Assembly (NCBI GenBank): GCA_018267575.1
Contig: JAFDYF010000006.1
Location: 1 to 56,413, forward strand
DNA from: Bacteroidota bacterium
Lineage (GTDB): Bacteria > Bacteroidota > Bacteroidia > Chitinophagales > Chitinophagaceae
DNA: 56,413 bases
Reading direction: 5' to 3'
In this document: in pieces, positions 42,710-52,018 of the stretch
How positions within the stretch are numbered: the stretch's first letter is position 1
Layout: the number at the start of each line of letters is the position of its first letter
Translations under genes and position numbers: made by a program
The notes under the pieces: generated by a model
Told to the model about the DNA's origin: nothing
Database searches by the model: none
Seen by the model: the letters and a program-made list of their open reading frames with translations, nothing else

Positions 42710-43588
42710 ATGAACCCGAAGTTATTGAAAGTGATCACTAAGCCAAACCAAAGCTTTAGTGTGCGGCATGATGAGGTGCCTTATTTCTATAATAATTGGC
42801 ATTTCCACCCCGAAATTGAGTTGGCATATATACAGAATGGGAGTGGTATCCAGTTTATTGGCGACAATATACAGCGATTTAAAAATGGCGACCTGATTTT
42901 GGTAGGTGAAAACCTGCCGCATCTATGGCGCTGTGATGAAACTTTTTTTGAAAAGAACCCTAAAGTAAAAGCCATTGCTACCGTGGCCCATTTTAAAAAG
43001 AATTTTTGGGGGGATGACTTTCTGGAGCTACCTGAAAATAAAAAAATAAAAGAGCTATTAATCACAGCCGAAAGGGGTATTTCGATTGGAGGCAAAGCAA
43101 AACCCTTGGTAGTAGGGCTGATGCAGCAAATGCTGCAGGCTGAACATACAGAAAGGATCATTCTGCTTTTAAAAATAATGGATACCATTTCGGCCTATTC
43201 AAAATCCAACCAAATTTTGGCTTCAAAAGGGTTTCAGCCTGGCCCCGAACTCAAAGAAAAAGAAAGAATCAATATCATCTACAACTATTCCTTCACTCAT
43301 TTTAAGGAGAAGATCAGTCTGGAAGCCATCGCCAAAGTGGCCAATATCAGTCCGGGTTCATTTTGCCGTTTTTTTAAAACCAATACCCGAAAAACATTCG
43401 GCCATTTTTTACAGGAAATCAGGATCGGGCACTCCTGCAAATTGCTTATCCAAAACAAATTATCGATCACGCAGGTTTGCTATGAAAGTGGTTTCAACAA
43501 TATGACCAACTTTTATAAGTCTTTCAAAAAAATCACCGGCAACTCTCCGTTGGAGTATCAGAAAATGTATTTGAACAGCGAACAGTGA
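42710..43588 (+). CDS. AraC-family transcriptional regulator
   Basis: A 292-residue regulator. The N-terminal cupin-like sensor (about 15-95) has NWHFHPEIELAYIQNGSGIQFIGD, typical of sugar-sensing AraC proteins. The C-terminal pair of helix-turn-helix motifs (about 190-290) has ISLEAIAKVANISPGSFCRFFKTNTRKTF and LSITQVCYESGFNNMTNFYKSFKKITGNSP. Its targets are unknown; neither neighbour is an obvious carbohydrate operon. A long AT-rich upstream region (42430-42709) probably holds its promoter. Confidence 0.9.
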   Translation: MNPKLLKVITKPNQSFSVRHDEVPYFYNNWHFHPEIELAYIQNGSGIQFIGDNIQRFKNGDLILVGENLPHLWRCDETFFEKNPKVKAIATVAHFKKNFWGDDFLELPENKKIKELLITAERGISIGGKAKPLVVGLMQQMLQAEHTERIILLLKIMDTISAYSKSNQILASKGFQPGPELKEKERINIIYNYSFTHFKEKISLEAIAKVANISPGSFCRFFKTNTRKTFGHFLQEIRIGHSCKLLIQNKLSITQVCYESGFNNMTNFYKSFKKITGNSPLEYQKMYLNSEQ

Positions 43589-43609
43589 CGAGACCTACCA
43601 TTACATTTT

Positions 43610-43983
43610 TAAGATTTGTTCTTCAAAAAAATCGACAATTCAATAGCATCAATATTTTATACATCATTACGGACAATAAAGAGCACAGAAAACAAAAGAA
43701 AGGTTGAAAAAATCTTCAGATTTTTATCGCGTTTCGATAGCAGAAACCAATTGGCCAACTTGGGTTTTAGAGCAGCTTTGAAGAACAGTTACATGATGAG
43801 AATGAATATTTAGCAAGCAATCCGAACTCAGGAAAGGATTTCAATCATATCCGAAAGAGTTATCGTTGCTCAAAAGTAAAATCGCATTTGATTTTTTATC
43901 GACTTATTCAAAATCAAGTGGACATTGAAATCATAAGAGTATTACATGAAAGGATGGACCGTGAGAACCGTTTGAACGGTTAG
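43610..43983 (+). pseudogene. ParE/RelE-family toxin remnant
   Basis: The frame open from 43771 to the TAG at 43981 encodes FEEQLHDENEYLASNPNSGK, then DFNHIRKSYRCSKVKSHLIF and IEIIRVLHERMDRENRL. These are the C-terminal two thirds of a ParE/RelE toxin. There is no in-frame start, and a stop (43768-43770) closes it upstream. The preceding 43610-43770 probably holds the rest of the N-terminus in shifted frames. No antitoxin gene is adjacent, so this is a dead toxin. Confidence 0.7.
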
Positions 43984-44027
43984 GCCTCACAAAGCATGAC
44001 GATGAAAAGTTAATGAAAGACGAAACC

Positions 44028-45572
44028 CTAAGGCTTCTCCTTTTTATCATTCCATAATATCACCACCTGCGGAAAAGATTCCACCCCTTTTTTTAGAAGT
44101 TTCATTAGCTCACTCATGGAATAGACATAAGAGCCGAGAGCGATATCATCATAGCCATCGCCATTGAAATCTCCCACTTCCATGGTCAGCCATTTGCCAT
44201 TTGCGGCAATCGGTGTGGCATAGGGCGTGAACCGTTCTTGGCCATTATTTTTCAGGTATATAAAACTGTGCGATGGGTTTTCGGGGTCATCATAAAAAGA
44301 AATGGCCGCAATATCAATATTACCATCATGGTCAAAATCTCTGGCCACGGCTTTACTGCAACCATAAAAAGGGAAAAATTGGGTTATCTTAAAATGGTTA
44401 TTGCCATCGTTCGTCAGTATGCGTATACCATGAAAATTTTTTCTGATAGGCGAAAGGTCCCAATTATCGCCATTGGTAAGCAGGATATCCGGGTGTCCAT
44501 CGTGGTTGAAATCTGCCAGTTCAAAATAACTTACCCCATATACCGGGGGAAATTTATAAATAGATTGTTCGGTAAAGACGCCATTGCCCTTGTTGATGAA
44601 CATCACCAGTTCTTCCTTGGCCTGTGCCATCAAGGCCACAATATCTGGTTTACCATCGCCATTCATATCCCGTACTTCCACTTTCCGTGCGCCGGGTTGC
44701 AATTTCAACACATGTTCTTTTTTAGGGTCGCCGCCATCAAACCAACTTAGTTTTCCTGTATGGTTACCGAATTGGCAAATCAAGATGTCCTTTTTTCCAT
44801 CACCGTTCAGGTCTGCCTCTTCCACACAAACCGGTCTGGCCAGGTCTTTAAATTTTGGGGCAGCTTTAGTAGAATCCAAAGAATAAAAGAGACCATTCTT
44901 TTTATCCGAAGGACTGATGGAGCCGATACAAAGCACTGACCCAAAATCGGGATTGGAAAAATCGATATCTACTGGAGGGCTTGGAGTTTTGGTTAAGGAA
45001 ACCAATTGAAGATTGCCATTGATGGCATAAAGCGACCGATCGGCATCGCCAATATAAAGAAGGGATTTTGCGCTATCAAATTTGAGTAGACAGGTTTTTG
45101 GAAACTGGCGCTCGTCAAAAAAAACAGCTTGAGGATGAAAGTCGGTCAATTCGTTTTCGAAGGAGAGTGTATCTTTTTGCGGCAGCGGTTGGGCAGGTGC
45201 CTTTTGAATGTAATAGGACACAATTTTCTGCCAGTTTTCTTTTGGTAGCAGCGGCGCATTGGGATACACGTTCTGGCTTTTTACCAACGCAACTTCATCA
45301 GGTTCCATATCCTTATAAGGGTCATCGCCGGGTTTTCGGATCCCCAACCGCCAGCCCATATTGGGGAGCACATGGTTTTTCCAAGTGGCTGTATCCAGCA
45401 AACTGGGTTCGGGAAACAGATGGCACATCACACAATAGGTTTTGGCGAGTTGCTCACCGGTTGGGCCCGGTGGCTGACCTTGGGGTCTATTGTTGGTAAA
45501 AGCACTACTTATATATATAGCCAAAAAGATCAACAGAATGAATGAAAGGCTATAGCTTGTCTTCTTGTTCAT
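44028..45572 (-). CDS. Exported cytochrome c / FG-GAP (VCBS) repeat fusion protein
   Basis: A 514-residue protein with a signal anchor (about 8-25). Next comes a short c-type haem domain, with the haem attached at Cys47-x-x-Cys50-His51 (YCVMCHLFPEP). The C-terminal 380 residues form a beta-propeller with repeated calcium loops such as DLNGDGKKDI, DMNGDGKPDI, DFNHDGHPDI, DFDHDGNIDI and DFNGDGYDDI (FG-GAP/VCBS repeats). Such fusions are common in Bacteroidota and Planctomycetes, where they are thought to link electron transfer to extracellular enzymes or binding; the partner is unknown. It lies 180 bp after a co-directional deacetylase-like gene. Confidence 0.88.
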   Translation of the reverse strand: MNKKTSYSLSFILLIFLAIYISSAFTNNRPQGQPPGPTGEQLAKTYCVMCHLFPEPSLLDTATWKNHVLPNMGWRLGIRKPGDDPYKDMEPDEVALVKSQNVYPNAPLLPKENWQKIVSYYIQKAPAQPLPQKDTLSFENELTDFHPQAVFFDERQFPKTCLLKFDSAKSLLYIGDADRSLYAINGNLQLVSLTKTPSPPVDIDFSNPDFGSVLCIGSISPSDKKNGLFYSLDSTKAAPKFKDLARPVCVEEADLNGDGKKDILICQFGNHTGKLSWFDGGDPKKEHVLKLQPGARKVEVRDMNGDGKPDIVALMAQAKEELVMFINKGNGVFTEQSIYKFPPVYGVSYFELADFNHDGHPDILLTNGDNWDLSPIRKNFHGIRILTNDGNNHFKITQFFPFYGCSKAVARDFDHDGNIDIAAISFYDDPENPSHSFIYLKNNGQERFTPYATPIAANGKWLTMEVGDFNGDGYDDIALGSYVYSMSELMKLLKKGVESFPQVVILWNDKKEKP

Positions 45573-45753
45573 TTTGAAAAGTGCCTGATAACCCAGTTTT
45601 GATTAGCAAGAGTTTTCAAATTTAGTATAAACTTGACCGCTTTTAGGATGGGGCTGAGATTTCTTTTACTAATTGCTTTCTTTGTGTCACAAGAACAATG
45701 GCAATGAATTTGAACCACATCTACCTGTTACCGTTTTAATCTTAGCATTCAGT

Positions 45754-47439
45754 TTAAAATTTCAATGCTATCAAATTTTTTACTGGGCTTATCCGGAAAA
45801 CAGTATTGTGTGCAGGAATAGAAAAAAGACCCTGAGAGGCTATGATGGAATAAGCCATTCCTTCAAATTTGCAATCCACTTGTTTGGGTTTGATATCCCG
45901 AAATGGAAGTGATTTATCTGCTGCTGTGCTCAGGTCTAAAAACCAATCAAGCGGTTTTGGGCTGATCAATTTTATTTTTATTTGCTGTTCATCTATATCC
46001 ATGACCATAGTGCCGTTAAAGGAGGTCAAGGGCCAGTTGATGTGGAGTTTTCCTTTAATTGAATCGGTGATCACGGGATTACCACCTTGCAATAAAATTT
46101 CCTTCCCATTTTGAAGAGCTTTGAAGCGAAGCCCTGCTATATTGTTTTTGTCGCTCCAAAGATAGCCGTCAACAAAGGGAAGGGTGAAAAAGGAACATTC
46201 GTTGGAAGTTGCTTTTTGGGTTTCATAGATGGAAGGCAATTTTTCATTGAACAGATGGATATCGCGAAAACGCAGGGTTCCATTTTCCCAGAGAAGGTTC
46301 AATCGATAAAAGCGGCTATCGAACCATACCGTTTTGCGGTCGCTGCCACTCAGGTCCTCATTCACGGTAACGGAACTCGCGGGTGTGGTTTTATAATGAG
46401 CCTTGAACCATTCACCCGTTTCGGAGAGGGTTTCCACTTTCAGTTTGTTTTCATCACGCAGTTTGGCGATCAGTGGCATTTGTAATTCAAAGCCCTTGGC
46501 CATCTCTTTCCAAGTAAAAGAATTTTCCTGTCCCGCCTGCACATAACCAAACTCCATAGAAGCACCTTCAATCAATGTTTTAAAATACCAATTCACCCAT
46601 GCAGAATCAGCACCGCCTTCTTTATATACTGGCTCCAGCGTAATCACCGACTGATGCTTGCTGCCCAGCCCCGCATCGTATTGCCGAATGGGGTCGCTGC
46701 CCAACATGCGAAAGATGGGCACGGGTATTTGGTTTTGCTCATGCTGTGCGGGCATATAGGAATTTATCTTGCTCGGATAATAAGCCTGGTTCCAATAGCC
46801 TCCCCATAAGGTATAACCATCGGTGCCATATTGGTCCTTACAGTTGCTGGAGGCAACGATCTGGTATTTTTCGTAGAGATAATTCAAGGTATATGCATCA
46901 ATGAACCAGGAGCCCACCGATTTGGGATAATAGCCAAAAATTTTTTTAAAGTCCTTCATGTACACATCGGCCAACTGCTCTCTTTCTTTCAACGAATAAC
47001 CGGTGGAAAATCCGACATGGGCATACCAATCCCAGGGATATCGGCCACGCCAATGAAGACCCGATTTTTCAACCAAGGGTTGGGGAATCTCCCACCAAGC
47101 ACCAATCTCAAATTGATTGGGGTCCAGATTTTTTAAAAGTCTTTGATAACGGGCATCCATCAAGGCATCGTATTGCAAAAGAAATGTGCCTTTGAGATTA
47201 TATTTCTTCAAGATCTCCACCTGTTTTACCACGGTCTGGTAAAGAACATCTTCTGTTATACTCGAATCTCTTGGCTCCAGTAGTCTGATGAAATTGATGA
47301 TATTGACAATTTTTGGATGCCCATCATGGTTGGGTTTATCGGAATCAGATTTTGTATAGGAACTCTGAGCAATCCCGACAAAAGAAGAAAACAAAATTAT
47401 GCAGACAATAAAAAAACAAAGTGCTTTTTTCCAAATCAT
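45754..47439 (-). CDS. Exported polysaccharide-deacetylase-fold protein
   Basis: A 561-residue protein with a signal peptide (about residues 5-25, ending GIAQ). The central part (about 40-330) resembles the beta/alpha barrel of the glycoside hydrolase/deacetylase superfamily: VNIINFIRLLEPRDS, LKKYNLKGTFLLQYDAL, FEIGAWWEIPQP, GYYPKSVGSWFID and YQIVASSNCKDQYGTDGYTLWGG. The C-terminal 200 residues look like a beta-sandwich. I cannot assign a substrate. The start at 47439 (MIWKKAL) puts the signal at the N-terminus; an upstream ATG at 47460 is less likely. It probably shares a transcript with the cytochrome/FG-GAP gene. Confidence 0.65.
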   Translation of the reverse strand: MIWKKALCFFIVCIILFSSFVGIAQSSYTKSDSDKPNHDGHPKIVNIINFIRLLEPRDSSITEDVLYQTVVKQVEILKKYNLKGTFLLQYDALMDARYQRLLKNLDPNQFEIGAWWEIPQPLVEKSGLHWRGRYPWDWYAHVGFSTGYSLKEREQLADVYMKDFKKIFGYYPKSVGSWFIDAYTLNYLYEKYQIVASSNCKDQYGTDGYTLWGGYWNQAYYPSKINSYMPAQHEQNQIPVPIFRMLGSDPIRQYDAGLGSKHQSVITLEPVYKEGGADSAWVNWYFKTLIEGASMEFGYVQAGQENSFTWKEMAKGFELQMPLIAKLRDENKLKVETLSETGEWFKAHYKTTPASSVTVNEDLSGSDRKTVWFDSRFYRLNLLWENGTLRFRDIHLFNEKLPSIYETQKATSNECSFFTLPFVDGYLWSDKNNIAGLRFKALQNGKEILLQGGNPVITDSIKGKLHINWPLTSFNGTMVMDIDEQQIKIKLISPKPLDWFLDLSTAADKSLPFRDIKPKQVDCKFEGMAYSIIASQGLFSIPAHNTVFRISPVKNLIALKF

Positions 47440-47773
47440 AAGATTGCAATTGTAATGCAAACTACAAACAAAAGTGGCGGGATTGAATCATTAGTTACAA
47501 AACTTTATATGCTTAAATGGATTATATGGGAAAAACAATTCCATGATTCCTGCTTCATCATCACGTGAGAAGCCACGAACCCATGGCTCACTGGGATTTG
47601 GATGTTTTCAAATTCCAAATAGCGTTAAAGACCTGTGAGATTTTATTCAGAGGATTCGCATCGGCAAATGGACATACCTATTTCATAGTAAAATATGAAA
47701 TGCCGATAAGGAAATATTCATTCGTAAAGGATTTGGGATTGATTCATGGGAAACGAAGCTTGGCATTGGAGTA
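47440..47773. other. Spacer with a half-copy of the GACCTGTGAGG repeat
   Basis: AAAGACCTGTGAGATTTTAT at about 47629-47648 matches one arm of the inverted repeat at 5881-5943. Short open frames cross the region but have no recognisable content. Confidence 0.4.
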
Positions 47774-49165
47774 TTAAACCGAGGGTTTGATATTTTGGTT
47801 CACCCTAAAAAAATTATCGGGGTCATATTTATTCTTGATGGCTACCAATTTTGCATAATTAGAACCATAAGCGGCTTTCACCCTGCTCTCGCTTTCATCC
47901 ATCATAAAATTGGAATAAGCACCACCCGCCGAGAAGGGATGTAAGGCCTCCCAATAATCCTTGCACCATTTTGTAAACAGATCCGTCTTGGCAGGATCCG
48001 GATCCACACCGAGAATCACTCCTGCATATTTTGCATCCCTATATGCCCAGGGAGTAGCATCTATTGCAACCCTGCCCGCTGCCCCGTTAATAGGATATAA
48101 GTGCATTTGAGAAAGATCTGTTGGAATTGTTGACCCAAATTTTACATGTTGACTTCTGGCACCCGCATCAAGATCATTATAAAAATCGGCCCGCCAATAC
48201 CAATGCATTCCCGGTGGCAACATGCCATCAAAAAGTTGCTGAATGGCAGGATAGGGCATTTCGCCCAAATGTTCAAAAATGGGTTTCAGGGCCCTTATTG
48301 GTTTAAATAGTTTTTCTGTTTTTTGCATATCGCCAGCATAACACCAAACAACCCCACAGCATTTCTTTCCATGCAAATGTGTTGGGAAGGGTGGACCGGG
48401 AACAACCAAGGTGGCGATAAAACCATTTAGTTCGTCAGGTGCCTGCTCGATGAACTGATTATACCATTCCATTATTTCTTCTGTTTGTTCAATGGGCCAG
48501 AAGGTTGGACCGCCAAAAACCGTTTTCACCGGATGTCCCTGGAATTTAAAAGCGGTAACAACCCCAAAATTGCCACCGCCCCCTCGGATGGCCCAGAACA
48601 AATCTTCGTGCTGCTTTTTGTTGGCCGTTACAAAAGAACCATCTGCCAATACCATGTCCACTTCCAGGAGGTTGTCGATCGTGAGCCCATGCTTACGGGT
48701 TAAATATCCCACTCCACCTCCAAGTGTCAATCCGCCCACACCGGTGGAAGAAATGATCCCGGCCGGAACGGCAAGACCATAAGCATGTGTGGCATAATCC
48801 ATTTCACCCAACAGATTTCCTCCACCAACCCTAACTGTATTGTCATCGACATCTACCTGAACGAATTTAATGCCCGACAAATCGATCACCAGGCCATCAT
48901 CGCAGAGACCAAGACCAGCTGCATTGTGACCACCGCATTTTATAGATACCAGCAGGTTATTTTTTCTAGCAAACTGGACAGCATGAATTACATCAGCCAC
49001 ATCCACACACTGTACAAACATACCCGGATGCTTGCGGATCATCCCATTATAAACTTGACAGACCTTCTCGTAACTTTCATCATCCCTACGGATTATTTTT
49101 CCGCGGACCCATATAGCTAATTCATCTATCAATGTTGGATCGACATTTTTAACATGCCTTTGCAT
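47774..49165 (-). CDS. FAD-linked oxidoreductase (berberine bridge enzyme type)
   Basis: A 463-residue flavoprotein of the PCMH/BBE-like family. The N-terminal FAD domain (about 45-220) has KCGGHNAAGLG, with His80 as the likely covalent flavin attachment, ISSTGVGGLTLGGGVGYLTRKHGL and FWAIRGGGGNFGVVT. The C-terminal BBE motif is NKYDPDNFFRVNQNI. There is no signal peptide. It oxidises an organic alcohol or similar substrate using O2. It lies 27 bp downstream of a truncated haemoglobin and is the last gene of a three-gene operon headed by an AraC-type regulator. Confidence 0.92.
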   Translation of the reverse strand: MQRHVKNVDPTLIDELAIWVRGKIIRRDDESYEKVCQVYNGMIRKHPGMFVQCVDVADVIHAVQFARKNNLLVSIKCGGHNAAGLGLCDDGLVIDLSGIKFVQVDVDDNTVRVGGGNLLGEMDYATHAYGLAVPAGIISSTGVGGLTLGGGVGYLTRKHGLTIDNLLEVDMVLADGSFVTANKKQHEDLFWAIRGGGGNFGVVTAFKFQGHPVKTVFGGPTFWPIEQTEEIMEWYNQFIEQAPDELNGFIATLVVPGPPFPTHLHGKKCCGVVWCYAGDMQKTEKLFKPIRALKPIFEHLGEMPYPAIQQLFDGMLPPGMHWYWRADFYNDLDAGARSQHVKFGSTIPTDLSQMHLYPINGAAGRVAIDATPWAYRDAKYAGVILGVDPDPAKTDLFTKWCKDYWEALHPFSAGGAYSNFMMDESESRVKAAYGSNYAKLVAIKNKYDPDNFFRVNQNIKPSV

Positions 49166-49192
49166 TATATATAATTTAAAGTGATAGAAAAT

Positions 49193-49567
49193 TTATCGTG
49201 CAATGATTTTATCCTTTATCGACCATAAAATATAAAGCACTTCCGCTTTGGAGCCTTCATCAATTTGATGCTTATCGAGTGCATATAATACATCGTCAAC
49301 AGCATGCAAATATTCACCATGACTAATGTTCATACCTCGATGAGTGGTTTCCATATCGCGGCCCGCATACCTGTTTGCTCCCCCACTGTGGGCCCCAAAA
49401 AAATCAATGGTATTTTTTCTGATGACGGCTACTTTTTCTTTGTCTTGCAGGACAGGAATAAAACGAGCATTAATAGCGGGATTATTCGCATGGGCTTCAA
49501 CAAAGGCATCTACAATTCCAGCGATTCCCTCGTTGCCACCCAATCTTTCAAAAAGCGTTTGTTTCAT
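49193..49567 (-). CDS. Group 1 truncated haemoglobin
   Basis: A 124-residue globin. LFERLGGNEGIAGIVDAF, the GGANRYAGRDM loop and proximal His76 in TTHRGMNI are characteristic of truncated haemoglobins of the N group. These proteins bind O2 or NO and often detoxify NO or deliver oxygen. The location between an AraC-type regulator (193 bp upstream) and an O2-using flavoprotein (27 bp downstream) suggests a role in oxygen supply or in protecting that enzyme. Confidence 0.93.
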   Translation of the reverse strand: MKQTLFERLGGNEGIAGIVDAFVEAHANNPAINARFIPVLQDKEKVAVIRKNTIDFFGAHSGGANRYAGRDMETTHRGMNISHGEYLHAVDDVLYALDKHQIDEGSKAEVLYILWSIKDKIIAR

Positions 49568-49760
49568 AATAGGTTCATTTTAGGTTAAGAATTTAATTTG
49601 ATTGCATTCATTGACACCAGCCTGCTCGGTATTGTTCCCTAACTAGGGTTTGGGTTACATAAGCACCAGACCAAAATTAGGTCAGGCCGCATGTTCGGCA
49701 CTATCACATTTCATTCAAATGAAAGCAATTTTGGGTCACCTGTTTTTTTGTTGGGAGCGC

Positions 49761-50852
49761 TTATCGTTGCAGTTTTTGGAGATAGGCAGATGGCTGCAAA
49801 CCGTATTTTTTATGAAAGCATTTAGCAAAATAAGAAGGACTATTGAAACCTGCTTCGTAAGCTACTTCAGAAACGTTTCCGCTTTGATTTTTCATTAGGT
49901 GAATAGCTTTGTTCAAACGGAAATCTTTAATAAAATCATTGGGGGATGTTTCGGTCAGCGAAATTATTTTTCGGTAGAGTTGCGATTTGCTGCAACCCAC
50001 ATTTTTACCTAAATCATCAACCTGCAGGCGCTGGTTCTGCCAATTTTTTTCCATGAAATCTATTAGCTGGTTGAGGAATTTTTCATCCGCAGCCGTTAGG
50101 GTGACAAATAAATTGCAATCAAAATGGCTATCGGGATGCTCATTTATAAAAAGCATTTTCACTTCCCGGGACAACACTGTCTTTGAATTGGAAATATAAT
50201 AAAGCCGTTGGGTCATTTTAACTGTGTCTCCAAAAAAAGGATTATTGCCAGAAAAAGGAGCCCCTTGGTCAATACCTGTTTTTAATTTGATATGATTTCC
50301 ATTATACTTTTCGTTGAGAACGGAAAATTTTTTCTGTATTTCCATAGCACATTCAATGGTCTGGGATACAGACTTAAAAGAAACCAGAAAATGGTTTTCA
50401 TAATGCTCCACCATTCGGCCATCAAAGCGAACAAACTGGGAGGAAAGGTATTGCATGCAATCAGCCAGTTTGGTGGATTCGTCGCCTAAAATAAATTGGC
50501 TTTCATCAAAGCCCGTCATCATCAAAATACGAAAAGCAGGCTCATCAATAATATTCGATTCGGCTTGTAGAGGGTTTTCAATTCGGCCCAAAAAGGATTC
50601 TACCACATTGATATCCACTTCAATAATTTGGTTCGAGACTTGCCCATGGGCATGATTGTGCATGTCATAAATTGCCTTTTCATTGGGTGCCTCCACAAGG
50701 CAAAAAGCGGTTTTTCTATTTTCATCAAACCAATAGGTCAATCCCCTGCAACCGAACTTGTCCTGAATTTTCAAATCCTCCTGATGCAGATGTGCGACCA
50801 TCTCGGCAGTCACTTCTTTTGAAACATCGTGACGGTCCATGTAAATTGGCAT
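49761..50852 (-). CDS. Three-domain regulator: DUF4242, degenerate nucleotide-cyclase-like domain, AraC HTH
   Basis: A 363-residue protein. Residues 1-85 form a DUF4242 (SCO4226-like, nickel-binding) domain with PIYMDRHDV, Cys35, Cys51 and HNHAHG. Residues about 107-235 resemble the C-terminal half of a class III nucleotide cyclase: FDGRMVEHYENHFLVSF, AMEIQKKF, KLKTGIDQGAPF and FFGDTVKMTQRL. The metal-binding Asp expected in the first motif is absent (ILMMTGFDES), so it is probably a ligand-binding relic. Residues 262-363 are an AraC DNA-binding domain (LQVDDLGKNVGCSKSQLYRK, VSEVAYEAGFNSPSYFAKCF). It is the first gene of the globin/oxidoreductase operon and presumably controls it. Confidence 0.85.
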   Translation of the reverse strand: MPIYMDRHDVSKEVTAEMVAHLHQEDLKIQDKFGCRGLTYWFDENRKTAFCLVEAPNEKAIYDMHNHAHGQVSNQIIEVDINVVESFLGRIENPLQAESNIIDEPAFRILMMTGFDESQFILGDESTKLADCMQYLSSQFVRFDGRMVEHYENHFLVSFKSVSQTIECAMEIQKKFSVLNEKYNGNHIKLKTGIDQGAPFSGNNPFFGDTVKMTQRLYYISNSKTVLSREVKMLFINEHPDSHFDCNLFVTLTAADEKFLNQLIDFMEKNWQNQRLQVDDLGKNVGCSKSQLYRKIISLTETSPNDFIKDFRLNKAIHLMKNQSGNVSEVAYEAGFNSPSYFAKCFHKKYGLQPSAYLQKLQR

Positions 50853-51230
50853 CTGCTAAAATTTTAAGTTTGGAATGCTTATTACTTTCTATATACTGTG
50901 ATTCGTTTTAAACTAACTATAGAGCATGCAACTTATTAAATCATTAAGAATACAATAGGTGGAATGGTAAAATTATTATTTTTATTTAATTCAGTAGATG
51001 CAATCACATAATACTGATTTGATATATTATAAATTTCTAAGAATGGATTTATGATTGACTGAGGGAACAGATGAGAACCTATTACTGATTATTGTGAGAG
51101 ATTTCTCCCCCGCTATGAGTGAGTCAAAGGTCGGGAATGCTTTGGCGGGTTCGAAATGCGGGTCACTGCGGCAATAGATTTGAGTAAGTTACTTAACCTA
51201 ATATTCCAAACCTAAATCCAATACTTAACG
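50853..51230. other. Divergent spacer between AraC regulator and GNAT gene
   Basis: Nearly 390 bp, mostly AT-rich, with promoters for both flanking genes expected here. I saw no ORF, repeat or clear operator. Confidence 0.4.
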
Positions 51231-51238
51231 TAGTTTTG
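51231..51238 (+). promoter_or_regulatory. -7 element immediately before the GNAT start codon
   Basis: TAGTTTTG matches TAnnTTTG exactly and ends 5 nt before the ATG at 51244. Transcription would then begin at or next to the start codon, giving a leaderless mRNA. No good TTTG -33 element is seen at 19-21 nt. Confidence 0.4.
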
Positions 51239-51243
51239 AAACT

Positions 51244-51936
51244 ATGGATTCACCGCTCGATAACCCCATTTGGAATGCGCTTATTACTAAAGATAAAGTG
51301 AAGAATATCGGATCGGGGAATATCGCCTACATGGATGCAGCTTTAGCCCCTTTTATTGGGATGCCTAAATGGTATAAAAAAAATCAAGAAGAGTTATTGA
51401 GGAATGCCCCCGGGGACCGTAAATGGTTTTTACTGATTGCTGAGAAACCACAGTTTGTTAATGGACTGGAAACCGTTCTTTATCTACCCCTCTACCAACT
51501 TACTTGCACTAAACTTGGTGAAGCACCCACTTGCAAAAAAGAAGTGGGGCTTCTCCCCTTAGATGAAAATCATATTGATGAAATGCTGGCACTTACGCAG
51601 CTCACCAAACCGGGACCCTTTACCAAACGCACCATCGAGTTTGGCGGCTATGTGGGCATTTTTGAAAATGGAAAGTTGGTGGCCATGGGTGGCGAACGAT
51701 TACATGTCGATGGCTTTACCGAAATAAGTGCCATCTGTACACACCCAGATTATCAGGGCTTGGGCTATGCCGCCAAAATCACCCATCACCTGGCATCTTC
51801 GGTTATGGATAAGGGTGAAATCCCCTTTCTCCATGCAAGGACAGATAATGTAAAAGCAACTGCATTGTACAAGCGGTTGAGATTTGTATTCCGTTCGGAT
51901 ATCCATTTTTATATACTCAAGCAAAGGGGGATTTAA
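51244..51936 (+). CDS. GNAT N-acetyltransferase (FR47-like)
   Basis: A 230-residue acetyltransferase. The N-terminal half (DNPIWNALITKDK, LAPFIGMPKW) is the specific cap of this subfamily. The C-terminal GNAT domain (about 105-225) has VGIFENGKLVAMGGERL, ISAICTHPDYQGLGYAAKIT, where YQGLGYAA binds the acetyl-CoA pyrophosphate, and LHARTDNVKATALYKRLRF. The acceptor is unknown. It appears monocistronic. Confidence 0.88.
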   Translation: MDSPLDNPIWNALITKDKVKNIGSGNIAYMDAALAPFIGMPKWYKKNQEELLRNAPGDRKWFLLIAEKPQFVNGLETVLYLPLYQLTCTKLGEAPTCKKEVGLLPLDENHIDEMLALTQLTKPGPFTKRTIEFGGYVGIFENGKLVAMGGERLHVDGFTEISAICTHPDYQGLGYAAKITHHLASSVMDKGEIPFLHARTDNVKATALYKRLRFVFRSDIHFYILKQRGI

Positions 51937-52018
51937 ACAACTGTCGATAAACCGATGGCTATTATTTCTTCAATCGTGGGAAAGAAGTCACAAGTTGTAA
52001 CGGAACTATTTTATATGA

